Source of the DNA: CAYJRR01 sp964372275 [NCBI: uncultured bacterium]
GTDB taxonomy: Bacteria > CAYJRR01
Direction: 5' to 3'
DNA length: 64,000 nucleotides
Assembly: GCA_964372275.1 (NCBI GenBank)
Contig: CAYJRR010000004.1
Coordinates: 8,093 to 72,092 of the forward strand
Below the pieces are notes generated by a model. It saw only the letters and a program-made list of their open reading frames with translations, ran no database searches and had not been told where the DNA came from. Below are positions 1-10,900 of the stretch, piece after piece. Position 1 is the stretch's first letter; each line of letters starts with the position of its first letter. A program made the translations under genes and the position numbers.

Positions 1-1414
1 GCGCCGTGAGGTAGCTCCTGCCTTCGCCGAGTACGACCGCCTGCAGCACCCATCCGCATGCGGTCAGCTCGCTCTCGATCGGCGCCGGGGCGACCTTCTT
101 CCCGTTCGACAGCACCAGCAGCGACTTCTTCCGGTCGGTGATGAAGAGGAAGCCGTCTCCGTCGATGCGGCCGATGTCGCCGGTGTGCATCCAGCCGTCG
201 GCGTCCCGGAACTCCGCCGTCTCCTCCGGCAGACCGTGGTAGCCGAGCATGGCGTGCTCGCAGCGGACGAGCAGCTCTCCGTCCTCCGCGATCTTCGACT
301 CGTAGCCGGCGGCCGTCTTCCCGCACGAGCCGTAGCGGATCTCGCCCACCGGCGCCGCGTGCGAGATGCCGAACTCGCTCATCCCATAGATGTCCCGGAT
401 CGGCACCCCCGCGAGGTGGAAGAACTCGGCGATGTGCGCCGGCAGGCTCGCCCCGCCCGACCAGAAGGTCCGGATCTTCCCGCCGAAGCGGGCGCGGATC
501 TTCGAGAAGACGATCCGGTCGGCGAGCCGCCGCCACGGGCGGTCCCGCCGCGCGGCGTCGAGGGCCCACGCGAACAGCCGCCGCTTGACCGGCGAGGCGC
601 CGGCGGCGGCGAGAATCCGCTCGTAGGCCTTCTCGAAGACCCGCGGCACGGCGAAGGCGACCGTCGGGCGCGCAAGGGCGAGATCCTGCGCGATGGTGTC
701 GATCGACTCCCCGATGCAGTTCTTCACCCCCGCGTGGAAGTAGACGATCGCCGAGCCGCGTCCCAGGGCGTGGCTCATCGGGAGGAAGCTCAAGGCGACG
801 TCCCCCTCCTCGAGAGCCAGGGTGACGCGGAGCTTCTTGAGCAGCCCCTGCGCGCGATCGTGGTCGTAGAGGGCCCCCTTCGGCATCCCGGTCGTCCCGG
901 AGGTGTAGAGGAAGGAGACCCGGGTGGCCGGGGTGAGCTCCGCCAGGCGCCGTCGCAGGCGAGGGTCGTCGAGCGACTCCGGCCGGCGCGGAAAGGGATC
1001 GGCCGCTCCGGCGGCGTCGTCGATGGAGACGATGCGGATGCCGGGGGCCGCCGCGCGCACCCGCTCCGCCTCGGCGCGACCCTCGACGAATGCCAGCGTC
1101 GCCCCCGAGTCGCGAAGCACGTGCTCCAGCACCGGACCGACGAGCGTCGGATAGATCGGCACCACGATCGCGCCGACGAAGGCGATCGCCTGGTCGGCGA
1201 GCAGCCACTCCAGGCGGGACCGCGAGACGATCGCCACCCGATCGCCGACGCGCACCCCCCTCTCGAGCAGCGCCACCGCCACCCCGGCCGCCTCCCGACC
1301 GATCTCCCGGTACGTCCGGTCGACGAAACGCCCGCCGACCTTCACCGCCACGCACGGACGCGCGGCGTAGGCCTGGTAGTCCTCGACGAGCTGGTGCGCG
1401 AGCGTGTACGCCAC
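1..1414 (-). CDS. Long-chain acyl-CoA synthetase (AMP-forming), 3' end cut by window edge
   Basis: This enzyme activates fatty acids to acyl-CoA through an acyl-adenylate. The minus-strand reading from a GTG at 1414 gives MAYTLAHQLVEDYQAYAARP and 471 codons before the window edge. The AMP-binding P-loop YTSGTTGMPKG starts near residue 170, and later motifs include YGMSEFG and the DGWMHTGDIGRIDGDGFLFITDRKK hinge region (only the core of which is needed for the assignment). The family is usually about 600 residues, so roughly the last fifth is missing. It is divergent from an acyl-CoA dehydrogenase, which suggests shared control of fatty-acid oxidation. The family call is firm; chain-length preference cannot be read from sequence. 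Confidence 0.93.
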   Translation of the reverse strand, partial: MAYTLAHQLVEDYQAYAARPCVAVKVGGRFVDRTYREIGREAAGVAVALLERGVRVGDRVAIVSRSRLEWLLADQAIAFVGAIVVPIYPTLVGPVLEHVLRDSGATLAFVEGRAEAERVRAAAPGIRIVSIDDAAGAADPFPRRPESLDDPRLRRRLAELTPATRVSFLYTSGTTGMPKGALYDHDRAQGLLKKLRVTLALEEGDVALSFLPMSHALGRGSAIVYFHAGVKNCIGESIDTIAQDLALARPTVAFAVPRVFEKAYERILAAAGASPVKRRLFAWALDAARRDRPWRRLADRIVFSKIRARFGGKIRTFWSGGASLPAHIAEFFHLAGVPIRDIYGMSEFGISHAAPVGEIRYGSCGKTAAGYESKIAEDGELLVRCEHAMLGYHGLPEETAEFRDADGWMHTGDIGRIDGDGFLFITDRKKSLLVLSNGKKVAPAPIESELTACGWVLQAVVLGEGRSYLTA

Positions 1415-1861
1415 GACGGGTGAGCCTCGCCTCGTACCCGGACTCTGGCAAGTGGACCTAACAACACTGGGACGGGCGCACGGTTCCCGCTCCTTCGACC
1501 GGCCGGTCGCCCGTCCGGTGACGTCACCGAATTCGCGAACGATTTTCCGAGAGGTCGGCGAGCGTTGTGCGGAATGCGGCGATCGGACCGTTCGCGGCCG
1601 GGCTCGGTACGGGGTTGATCCTCGCCGACGCCTCCGTTGCCGGCCACGTGCTGGCCTCCGGGGCCGCGCTCAGCTTGGGAATGCGGAGCGGATCGGAGAT
1701 CGGAGGGGTCGGCGTGCCTCGCCACACGCCGACCCGCCCGACGGCGTCCGATCGTCCCGCGGGCGCGACGAACGCCGCCGTGGGAACGGCCCGGTAGGAA
1801 CGGTACGGAGCGGCCATCGGTCGTCGCGCCCGGGGCCCGGACCCTGCGCTAGACTGGCCGC
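1415..1861. promoter_or_regulatory. Divergent intergenic region with two spaced 14-bp palindromes
   Basis: No convincing gene lies in these 447 bases. Two perfect 14-bp palindromes occur: CGACCGGCCGGTCG at 1496-1509 and CGGTGACGTCACCG at 1516-1529. Their centres are 20 bp apart, about two helical turns, as for a pair of operator half-complexes bound on one DNA face. A TAGACT hexamer at 1850-1855 sits 6 bases before the ATG at 1862 and could be a -10 box for a leaderless transcript. An acyl-CoA-responsive repressor binding here is a guess from context. Confidence 0.4.
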
Positions 1862-3607
1862 ATGCCCTTCGATCCCAACGCCAGCTTCGGCAAATCGCTC
1901 TTCTTCGGCGAGATCCTCGAAGACCAGATCTTCCCCTACCCCGAAGTCGACGCCGACACGGCCGGGACGGTGCGGAGCGTGCTGGAGACGGTCGACCGGT
2001 TCATGCCGACGCTCGACGCCGCGGCGCTCGACCGCGCGGGGGAGCTGCCGGCGTCGGTGCTCGCCTCGCTGAAGGAGCTGGGTCTGTTCGGGCTCGTCGT
2101 CCCGCCGGAGTACGGGGGCCTGGGACTCACCAGCACCGGCTACGCACGAGTGATGCAGCAGATCGCCGGGCACGACGGCGCGGTGGCGGTCACGGTCGGG
2201 GCGCACTCCTCGATCGGCTTCAAGGGGCTGCTCCTGTTCGGCACCGAGGCGCAGAAGAGGAAATACCTCCCCCGCCTCGCCACCGGCGACCTCGTCGCCT
2301 GCTTCTGCCTCACCGAGCCCGGGTCCGGAAGCGACGCCTTCAGCATCAAGACACGCGCCGAGCGGTCGGCCGACGGCTCGCACTACGTGCTGGACGGACA
2401 GAAGCTCTGGATCACCAACGGTGGGATCGCCGACTTCTTCACCGTCTTCGCCAAGACGACCCCGGACGTGGCCGGCCAGAAGGGACGGATCACCGCCTTC
2501 GCCGTGACCCGCGACATGGGGGGCGTCACCCACGGCAAACACGAGGACAAGATGGGGATCCGCGCCTCGACCACCAACGCCGTCTTCTTCGACAAGGTGA
2601 AGGTGCCGGCGGAGAACGTGATCGGCGAGGAGGGGAAGGGGTTCAAGGTCGCGATGTCGATCCTGAACCATGGCCGCACGGGGCTCGGCGCCGGGGCGGT
2701 CGGCGGGCAGAAGGTGCTGCTCCGGCTGGCGGCCGCGCACGCCAACGAACGCAAGCAGTTCGGCCGCCCGATCGGCAGCTTCGGCCTGATGAAGGAGAAG
2801 CTGGGGCGGATGGCGACCTACTGCTACGTCTCCGAATCGCTCTGCTACCTGGTGGCGGCGACGATCGACCGTGGCGGCGTCGACTACTCGCTCGAAGGGG
2901 CGGCGACCAAGGTCTTCAACTCGGAGGCCTTGTGGCATGCCGCCGACGAGGCGCTGCAGATCGCGGGGGGGTTGGGCTTCATGCGCGAGTACCCCTACGA
3001 GCGCGCGATGCGCGACGCCCGCATCAACCGCATCTACGAGGGGACCAACGAGATCCTTCGTCTCTACGTCGGGCTGACCGGCGTGCAGACACCCGGCGAA
3101 TACCTGAAGGGCCTGGGGAAGGAGCTGTCGAACGCGCTCAACGAGCCGATCAAGAGCCTCGGGCTCCTCTCCGGCTACGCCGGCCGCAAGCTGCGCCAGA
3201 ACCTTCCCTTCGGACGGACGCAGATCACGAAGGCGCACGAGTCGCTGCGCAAGCACGTCGCCTCGGTGGAGGAGCTGGTGCAGGAGTTCGCCGCGATGTG
3301 CGAGACGGTGCTGCGCCGTCACGGGAAGGAGATCGTGGAGAAACAGTTCGCGACGCGCCGGCTGGGCGACATCGCCATCGACCTGATCGCGATGCTGGCG
3401 ACGATCTCCCGCACCACGTCGCGGATCGAAACGCGCGGGCTCGACGCGAGCGCCAACGAGCTGAACATGACCCACGCCTTCTGCGCCGAGGCGGTCGACC
3501 GCATCCGCGCCAACTTCCGCAACGCCGCCCGGAACCACGACGAGGAGCTCAAGTCGATCGCCGACCACACGCTCCAGGTCGGCCACTACGAAAACGACGT
3601 CATCTGA
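1862..3607 (+). CDS. Acyl-CoA dehydrogenase (VLCAD/ACAD9-like length)
   Basis: This FAD enzyme makes trans-2-enoyl-CoA from acyl-CoA in beta-oxidation. The 581-residue product has the FAD/substrate motifs CFCLTEPGSGSDAF and LWITNGG, the RKQFGRPIGSF helix, and RINRIYEGTNEIL, where Glu393 is the expected catalytic base. It is about 200 residues longer than short/medium-chain enzymes; the extra C-terminal helical part resembles the VLCAD/ACAD9 dimerisation domain. The ATG at 1862 is preceded by a TAGACT -10-like box 6 bases upstream and no obvious Shine-Dalgarno. Divergent acyl-CoA synthetase upstream supports fatty-acid oxidation. No ETF genes are in the window. Confidence 0.95.
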   Translation: MPFDPNASFGKSLFFGEILEDQIFPYPEVDADTAGTVRSVLETVDRFMPTLDAAALDRAGELPASVLASLKELGLFGLVVPPEYGGLGLTSTGYARVMQQIAGHDGAVAVTVGAHSSIGFKGLLLFGTEAQKRKYLPRLATGDLVACFCLTEPGSGSDAFSIKTRAERSADGSHYVLDGQKLWITNGGIADFFTVFAKTTPDVAGQKGRITAFAVTRDMGGVTHGKHEDKMGIRASTTNAVFFDKVKVPAENVIGEEGKGFKVAMSILNHGRTGLGAGAVGGQKVLLRLAAAHANERKQFGRPIGSFGLMKEKLGRMATYCYVSESLCYLVAATIDRGGVDYSLEGAATKVFNSEALWHAADEALQIAGGLGFMREYPYERAMRDARINRIYEGTNEILRLYVGLTGVQTPGEYLKGLGKELSNALNEPIKSLGLLSGYAGRKLRQNLPFGRTQITKAHESLRKHVASVEELVQEFAAMCETVLRRHGKEIVEKQFATRRLGDIAIDLIAMLATISRTTSRIETRGLDASANELNMTHAFCAEAVDRIRANFRNAARNHDEELKSIADHTLQVGHYENDVI

Positions 3608-3659
3608 CGCGGAATTCGTCCGGTGGACGGCGGCCGGCGATCGGGCGAAAATCGCCCCC

Positions 3660-4761
3660 ATGCCGTCGGTGGGCCGGCTCGCGGTCGTGGCGTGCGTGCT
3701 GATCCCCTCGCCGCGTCGCGTACGGACGAGTCGTCGACCGCGACGGCCGCCCGGCCCGCCGGAAACTCGAAGGAATCGCGATCGATCCGGCGAGCGGCAA
3801 GATCCTCGCGGTCGACGACGCCGACACCGACGACCCTTCCGAGCTGTTCCGGTTGTCCCGCCGGGAGCCGTTCGACCCCTATCGCCTGCCGCGCGCGGTC
3901 ACCGTCTTCGCCGTGACCTCGGACGGGGCGATCGGCGTCGACGGCGGTCCATTCCGCGACGGCCGCTGGACGTGGGCCGAAGGGAGGCGCGGACGAATCG
4001 GGCTCGACCTCGTCCGCGCCGAGCATAGCGGCCGCTACACGCTGGGGGCGACCGGACGGGGGGCGCGGATCGACGGACTGCATCGCGGACAGGTGACCCT
4101 CGTCGGCGCGGTGGCCGACCTCAAGCGCCTCGAGATGCTCGCCGACACCCTCCTCCTGACGCAGGCAGGGCTGCAAGGAAGGGCGCAGGCCTTCGCCGGC
4201 GGCGACGCGGTGGCGGCCGGAGGGCTGGCCGCGGGTCGAAGGGGACTCCATGCGGTGGGGTCGGCCCAGGCGTTCGCCGGCGTCAAGGCGCGAGCGGAAG
4301 CGACCTTCGACACCATGCTCTGCGGACTGGCGCTGACCGCCACCGGCATCGCCGAGGCCAGCGCCGGCGCCGGCGCCGCCGCGGCGGGCCACTTCAAGGT
4401 CGACTGGAGCCGTTTCGCGGTTCGGATCGGCGGCGAGGCCAACGCCACGCTCGGACCCGGCGCGGGGATCGGAGGTGTCGTCGACGTCTCGGTCGAGCAG
4501 ATCGTGCGCAAGCCACGCCGCGCGGCCGGTTGCGCGGTCTACGGACTGGCGATCTCGCTCGCCACGCCGGCCGGAACCTCGTCGATCGCCGCCGATCCGG
4601 TGATTCGTGCCGCGCTCTTCCGCCTCGCCGAACGCCTTCTCGCGCCGCCGTCCCTGACCAACGGCATCACCGCCGGCGCCAACGTCCACCGCGCCGCCCC
4701 CACCACCGCCTCGCCGCGCGCCGGCGGCGGATCCTCGCCCGCCGCCGGACTCAAGCGCTGA
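3660..4761 (+). CDS. Ala/Gly-rich exported protein of unknown function, apparent frameshift near start
   Basis: The main frame (stop at 4759-4761) can be followed upstream to about 3703 with protein-like sequence (AYGRVVDRDGRPARRKLEG...), but it contains no ATG, GTG or TTG before a TTG at 3853. In the neighbouring frame an ATG at 3660 begins MPSVGRLAVVACVLI, a plausible signal peptide. Joining them needs a one-base shift between about 3700 and 3712. The body, after about residue 130, is rich in Ala and Gly (AQAFAGGDAVAAGGLAAG) and ends in a Ser/Gly tail. I do not recognise the family. The shift could be a sequencing/assembly error, a real mutation, or programmed frameshifting; a shorter product from 3853 is the alternative. 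Confidence 0.55.
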
Positions 4762-4992
4762 GGCGGCCCCTCGGCGGACACGCACGCAAACCGCCCGATG
4801 TTCCAAAGGCGGGGTGAAGACACGAAGGGACGGCGACACCAGCCGCTCGGATTCCGATCGGATTCCGGCCGGATACCGATCGGTTCGGATCGAGCCGGGT
4901 CGGACGCGGGAAGCCCTTTCTGTTCCGTGGGGTTCCGATCATGAGCAGGGTATATTCGTACCAGGGTCAGGAACCACGGGGTCGGAAGCCCT
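4762..4992 (+). promoter_or_regulatory. Leader region of the MoxR/Bat-type operon
   Basis: This gap holds no gene that I can support. A TATATT hexamer at 4951-4956 is a good -10 candidate and would place transcription start about 30 bases before the TTG at 4993; no clear -35 box is seen. An 11-mer GGAAGCCCTTT occurs twice, at 4909-4919 and 4984-4994, the second copy supplying the GGAAG ribosome-binding sequence. The stretch 4848-4891 is a degenerate repeat of GGATTCCGATCGG-like units. Confidence 0.35.
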
Positions 4993-7900
4993 TTGAGCGC
5001 ACGCTATCCCTCCATCGACGGGACCTTACGGCGCGCGCGGACCGCGCTGCGGGTGCATGACGGCCTTGCGGCGGGGGGGCTGCTGGCGGCCACCGGCGGG
5101 GGAATTCTCCTCGCGGCGTTTGCGCTTGCGGCGCTCGACGCGGGAACGGGCGTGCGCGGGCCGTTCCTCGTCCTGTGCGCGGCGTCGCTCGCGGCCGGGT
5201 CGTGGTTCGCGGCGCGGCCATTCCTCTTCCGCTGGACCGACGACGCCCTCGCGCGCTTCGTCGGGACGAAGGTCGCAGGGATCGGCGATTCGCTCCTCTC
5301 CGCCGTGCAACTCCATCGCGACGCGCCGCGCCTCGCCCACCGCTACGAGATCTCCCTCGAGCTGATCGACCGCCACATCGCCGACGCCGCCGACCGGACG
5401 GCGGCGATCGACCCGCGGCGGCTTCCCGACCGGGAGCGCACCGCGCGGCGCCTCGTCGCCGGCGGCGCCGTCCTCGCGACATGGGCACTGCTCGCCCTGC
5501 TCTTTCCCGGAACCGCGTCCCGGTCGATCGCCTTCCTGCTGGCGCGCCCGGGAAGCGGATCCTCCGCTGCCCTCGCCCGCGGATTCGGTCCGGCGCCGCG
5601 GCTCGGCGACGTGACGGTCACCTACCGCTTCCCGGACTACACCGGCCGCCCCCCCGAAACGCTGGAGGGGACCGACGGGAACCTGCGCGCGTTGAAGGGG
5701 ACGACCGCGGAGATCTCGCTGCGCGCCGACCGTCCCGTGCGCGCCGCCAAGATCGTCCTCGACGGAAAGGACTCGCTTCCGTTCGCGGTGCGGTCCGAGT
5801 CGTCGGGGGTCACGAGCCTCAAAGGGGCGATCGCGATCCTCGAGAACGGATCCTGGATGGTCGCCGCCGAGGGGGAGGACGGGCAGTCGGTCGCCGATCC
5901 CAGCCCGCGGACGATCACCGTCGAGGAGGACCGGCTACCGGCGGTGCAGATCGTCTGGCCGGCGACCCCCGATCTGGAGGTGAACGAGCTGGAACAGGTG
6001 GACGTCACCTGGGGGGCGGAAGACGACTTCGGGATCAAGAGCGCGGAGCTGGTCTGGGAAAACCACCTCCCTCCGCCGCCGGAGGGAGGGGAGGCCGAGC
6101 GCGGCCGACCGTCGGCAGGCGGCGGCGCCGGCGGGGCCCCCACCGCGAAGCGCCCCGCGGCAGGCCGGATTCCGCTCGCGTCGTTCCCGGGGGAGAACCC
6201 GCTGCGCCATGGCGACCGCTACCGCTGGACGCTGGCGGCGCTGGGGCTCACGCCGGGCGGATACGTCGAGTACTTCGTCGAGGTCGTCGACAACGACACC
6301 GTCTCCGGCCCGAAGCGCGGCCGCTCGCCGAAGCAGCGTCTCTTCCTCCTCTCCTCGAACCAGATCCACGACAAGGCGGTGGCGCTGCAGGAGGAGCTGC
6401 TGAAGAAGGTGGTGCACCTCCTCGCCGATCACCTCGAGCTCGACCCGAAGACCGTCCCGGCGGAACGAATCGGACAGGAGGCCGAGCGCCTGCAAGGGCG
6501 GGCGCAGGAGGTGGCGAACCTCGTCGATGCCATCGCCGCCGAAATGCTCAAGGACCCGCTCGGTGACGAGACGGTCTACGAGCAGATCCTCAAGATCCGG
6601 GAGGACCTGGGCACCGTCGCGGCGAGCTATTCGCCGCGCGCCCTGGAGCCGTCGGGACGGAACGGCGACGCGGCAACGGCGCGGCGCAATGGCTTCGCCG
6701 AGGCCCACCGCGAGGCGGTGCCGACGCTCGAGAAGGACGTGCTGTTCCTCGACAAGCTGATCGAGAAGCAGCGGTTCGACGGCGCGAAGGCGGAGTTGCA
6801 GAAGCTGGCCCAGGAACAGAAGGACCTGCGCAAGACGCTCGAGGAGTTCAAGAAAGGCGGAGTCGACGACGCCGCGCTGGCGAAGGCGCTCGAGGCGCGG
6901 CTCGCCGAGCTGGAGCGGCGGATGATGGAGGTCGCGCGCAAGATGGCCTCGACGCTCGAGTCGATGCCGACCGACTTCGACAACTCGGCGATGCAGGAAG
7001 ACCTGATGACCCAGATCCGCAGGGCGATCGAGGAGGGCCGGATGGACGACGCGGCGGCCCTCACCGAGCAGATGCTCGAGGGGCTGGACCAGATGGTCGC
7101 GCAGATGAACGAGATGGAACAGGCGTTCAACCTCGACCCGGAGACGGCGAAGAGGCTCGACGACGCGCAGAAGGAGATGGCGCGGCTGACCGAGGAGCAG
7201 AAGCGCCTCACCGACGAGACGACGAAGGTGCGCGACGGGATCCAGCGGCGAATGGACCAGGAGGGACGCCGGATCGACGAGTTCGCCAAGCGCGAGCTGG
7301 AGAAGGTGAAGAGGCTTCGGGAGGAGATCGAACAGCTCGACCGGATGGGGCAGGCCGACCCGTGGATGCGGGGGATCGTCCGCAGCGGCAAGACCGGGAT
7401 GGAGAAGGACCTGGCGGGCCTGGAGAACGGCCTCAAGACGGGGGAGCTGGGGGAGGCGCTCGACCGGGCGATGGAGATCGACAGCACGCTGGAAGGGATC
7501 GAGAGCGCCGGCGAGAGCATGCAGGCGGCCCCCGGCGGCGAAGGGGCCGACCCGAAGACGGTGGAACAGGCGTCGAAGGCGGGGGCGCAGGCGCAGGAGA
7601 TCGTGAAGGACCTGGAGAAACTAAGACGTTCGTTCCAGGACGCCGCCACTCCCGAGGAGCGGCAGCGGCTGTCGGAACTGGGGAAGGCGCAGCAGCGGCT
7701 GCGGGCGCGCACCGAGGGTCTGGGGCAGGAGATGCGCGGCATCTCGGAGGGGACCCCGTTCGTCCCGCCGGAGGTAGGCCAGTCGCTGCAGGGCGCGGCC
7801 AACAGCATGGGGGAGGCCGCCGACAAGCTCGACGGGGGGAACGCGGCGGGGGCGGTGCCGCCGGAACGCGACGCGCAGTCGAAGCTGGGGCAGGCGCAGG

Positions 7901-8157
7901 CGCAGATGGAGGGGGGCTCGAAGTCGGGACGCGGCGGCGCGGGGACGGGGATGCCGCTCGCGCAGCGCCTCGGCCAACGCCCGGGCCGCGGGGAGGGGAT
8001 GAACGGCTTCGCCAACGAGAAGGTCGAGATCCCCGACGGAAGCCAGTTCCGGGTCCCGAAGGAGTTCCGGCAGGACATCCTCGAGGCGATGAAGAAGCCA
8101 TCGCCGAACGGTTACGAGCAGCTCAACCAGGAGTACTACGAGAGGTTGATCAAGTGA
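4993..8157 (+). CDS. DUF4175-like membrane protein with long coiled coil, first gene of MoxR/Bat operon
   Basis: The 1054-residue product starts at a TTG with GGAAG four bases before it (an in-frame GTG at 5053 is the alternative). Three hydrophobic segments near residues 25-48, 58-75 and 154-172 are followed by a beta-rich periplasmic-looking region (about 190-470, with VTYRFPDYTGRPP) and then some 450 residues of charged heptad-rich helix (EEQKRLTDETTKVRDGIQ), ending in a Gln/Gly-rich tail. This resembles DUF4175 proteins found in front of MoxR-DUF58-BatA clusters. It probably anchors or senses at the inner membrane for the MoxR system. Molecular role is unknown. Confidence 0.8.
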   Translation: MSARYPSIDGTLRRARTALRVHDGLAAGGLLAATGGGILLAAFALAALDAGTGVRGPFLVLCAASLAAGSWFAARPFLFRWTDDALARFVGTKVAGIGDSLLSAVQLHRDAPRLAHRYEISLELIDRHIADAADRTAAIDPRRLPDRERTARRLVAGGAVLATWALLALLFPGTASRSIAFLLARPGSGSSAALARGFGPAPRLGDVTVTYRFPDYTGRPPETLEGTDGNLRALKGTTAEISLRADRPVRAAKIVLDGKDSLPFAVRSESSGVTSLKGAIAILENGSWMVAAEGEDGQSVADPSPRTITVEEDRLPAVQIVWPATPDLEVNELEQVDVTWGAEDDFGIKSAELVWENHLPPPPEGGEAERGRPSAGGGAGGAPTAKRPAAGRIPLASFPGENPLRHGDRYRWTLAALGLTPGGYVEYFVEVVDNDTVSGPKRGRSPKQRLFLLSSNQIHDKAVALQEELLKKVVHLLADHLELDPKTVPAERIGQEAERLQGRAQEVANLVDAIAAEMLKDPLGDETVYEQILKIREDLGTVAASYSPRALEPSGRNGDAATARRNGFAEAHREAVPTLEKDVLFLDKLIEKQRFDGAKAELQKLAQEQKDLRKTLEEFKKGGVDDAALAKALEARLAELERRMMEVARKMASTLESMPTDFDNSAMQEDLMTQIRRAIEEGRMDDAAALTEQMLEGLDQMVAQMNEMEQAFNLDPETAKRLDDAQKEMARLTEEQKRLTDETTKVRDGIQRRMDQEGRRIDEFAKRELEKVKRLREEIEQLDRMGQADPWMRGIVRSGKTGMEKDLAGLENGLKTGELGEALDRAMEIDSTLEGIESAGESMQAAPGGEGADPKTVEQASKAGAQAQEIVKDLEKLRRSFQDAATPEERQRLSELGKAQQRLRARTEGLGQEMRGISEGTPFVPPEVGQSLQGAANSMGEAADKLDGGNAAGAVPPERDAQSKLGQAQAQMEGGSKSGRGGAGTGMPLAQRLGQRPGRGEGMNGFANEKVEIPDGSQFRVPKEFRQDILEAMKKPSPNGYEQLNQEYYERLIK

Positions 8158-9727
8158 CGGCGCTGGCGCTCGTCCTGGCGGCGACGGTATCGCTCACGCC
8201 GGTGGAGCGGATGGGGAAGATCCGCGCCGCGCACGAGGCGTTGGACGTCTGGGACCTGCCGGCGGCGAAGGCGGCGGCGGAGGCCTTGGAGACGGGGGCG
8301 CCGGACGATCCCGACGCGATCGAGGCGCGCGCCTACGTCCGCTTCCACGAGGGGCGCTACGCCGAGGCGGTGAAGCTGCTCGACCTCCTGGCGACGAAGT
8401 TCAAGCGCGAGGAGAGGTCGATCGCCCGGCTCGTCCGCAAGACGGCGAAGGTGACCGAAGGGTTCCGGGAGAAGCGGGGGAAGCACTTCACGGTGAAGTT
8501 CCTCCCCGGACAGGACGCCCTCCTGGCCGACTGGACGCTCGAGACGCTGGAGGCGCAGCGCGCGGCCCTCGAAGCCGACCTCGGCTACGTGCCGCCGGAG
8601 ACGGTGCCGGTCGAGATCTACCCGACCGGCGACAAGTTCGCGGTGGTCACGACCCTGACCCGGCAGGAGATCGAGACGACCGGGACGATCGCCCTCTGCA
8701 AGTTCAACCGGTTGATGATCACCACGCCGGGGGCCCTCTCCTTCGGATACGCCTGGCGCGATACGCTGGCGCACGAATACACCCACTACGTCGTCGCGCG
8801 CATGACCGGGAACAAGGTCCCGATCTGGCTGCACGAGGGGCTGGCCAAGTACCTCGAGGTGCGGTGGCGGCGTCCGACCGGCGGGGAGCCCTCCCCCACC
8901 ACCGAGACGGTGCTGGCCGAGGCGCTGCAGCGGAGCTACTTCGTCCCGCTCCAGAAGATGCACCCCTCGATCGCCAAGCTGCCGACGGCGTTCGACGCCA
9001 CGCTCGCCTTCGCCGAGGTGGAGAGCCTGATCGCCTTCGCGGTCGGCCGATGGAAGAACGAAGGTCTTCGTTCGCTGCTCGAAGGCTTACGGGACGAAGA
9101 GCCGATGGACGTGGCGCTGCTCGGTGCCTTCGGCGTCGGGCTGGAGGGTCTGGAGGCGACCTGGAAGGAGCACCTCGCGGCCCACCCGCCCACGAGCCAT
9201 CCCGATCTGTCGATCCTCCCGGTCGCGCTCAAGGATCCCAAGGCCGACGCCGAGAAGTCGGGCGCGGCGCACAAGGGACTGTCGAAGGCGGCGGCCGATC
9301 ACCTGCGGCTTGGCGACCTGCTGGCGGGCGAGGTGCGGCCCGACGCGGCGGTGGTGGAGTACCGCAAGGCGCGCGAGGCGGAGCGCGCCGCGAACGGCGC
9401 GGGCGGGCACGGCCCGATCTTCGACTACAAGATCGCGGCGACGCACCTGGCGAACAACCGGTTCGACGAGGCGCGCAAGGCGCTCGATCCCGTGCTCTCG
9501 ACCTACCCGACCTACGCCCCGGCGCTGAAGGCTTCGGCCAAGGCGGCGCTGGCGTTGCGCGATCCGAAGGCGGCGCGTGCCCACATCGAAGCCTCGCTGA
9601 TGCAGGCGCCGTTCGACCCGGAGGTCTACCTGATGTGGGCCGACGCCTGCGGCAAACTGCAGGACGCCGCGTGCGTCGAGCGCGCCACCCGGATGAAGAC
9701 GCAGCTCCTCGAGCTCTGGAGAGACCG

Positions 9728-9731
<4 letters not shown>
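8154..9731 (+). CDS. Exported gluzincin peptidase (peptidase MA-like) with C-terminal TPRs
   Basis: The GTG at 8154 overlaps the preceding stop (GTGA) and opens with a hydrophobic export signal, TALALVLAATVSLTP. The zinc site is intact: HEYTH with His207 and His211, and WLHEGLAKYLE with the third ligand Glu228, which is the gluzincin arrangement of the peptidase MA superfamily. The last 170 residues contain TPR-like helical pairs (ADHLRLGDLLAGEVRPDAAV). The product is 525 residues. Its position inside the MoxR operon suggests a protease acting on envelope proteins with that system; substrate unknown. Confidence 0.85.
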
Positions 9732-10747
<1,016 letters not shown>

Positions 10748-10753
10748 TCAGAA

Positions 10754-10871
10754 CTGAAAATGGAAAATGGAAAATGGAGAATTGAAAATGAAAATTGAGA
10801 ATCACGGCGAACCAAGCCTGGCCCGGCATTGGCCGGTTTTCCATTTTCGATTTTCCATTTTCCATTTTCAG
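10754..10871. repeat. AT-rich GAAAATG-unit inverted repeat, copy 1
   Basis: In a ~70% G+C operon this short segment is built from tandem GAAAATG/GGAAAATG units on the left (10754-10802) and the complementary TTTTCCA units on the right (10837-10871). The outermost 22 bases of the two arms are perfectly complementary, separated by a G+C-rich centre containing GCCCGGCATTGGCC. As RNA it could form a long hairpin between the MoxR and DUF58 genes. A second element of the same design lies at 58663-58784. It has no coding capacity for a transposase, so it is either a MITE-like mobile repeat or a locally amplified repeat. Confidence 0.8.
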
Positions 10872-10900
10872 CCGTAGCGCGGATCGACCCGCTTCAACCA

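Noticed and set aside
185-1423. Long open frame opposite the acyl-CoA synthetase
   Set aside because: It is a compositional shadow: Arg/Pro-rich sequence without domains, opposite a gene with clear family motifs. Similar long shadows opposite 10901-13924, 15291-17066 and 27441-31352 were discarded for the same reason.
3700-3702. TGA in the frame of the Ala/Gly-rich protein as another selenocysteine codon
   Set aside because: There is no start codon upstream in that frame, the upstream sequence is not protein-like and the neighbouring frame encodes a signal peptide; a frameshift explains it better.
10829-10900. Longer start for the DUF58 gene at 10829
   Set aside because: The added residues are encoded by the AT-rich repeat and are not part of the DUF58 family; the ATG at 10901 is sufficient.
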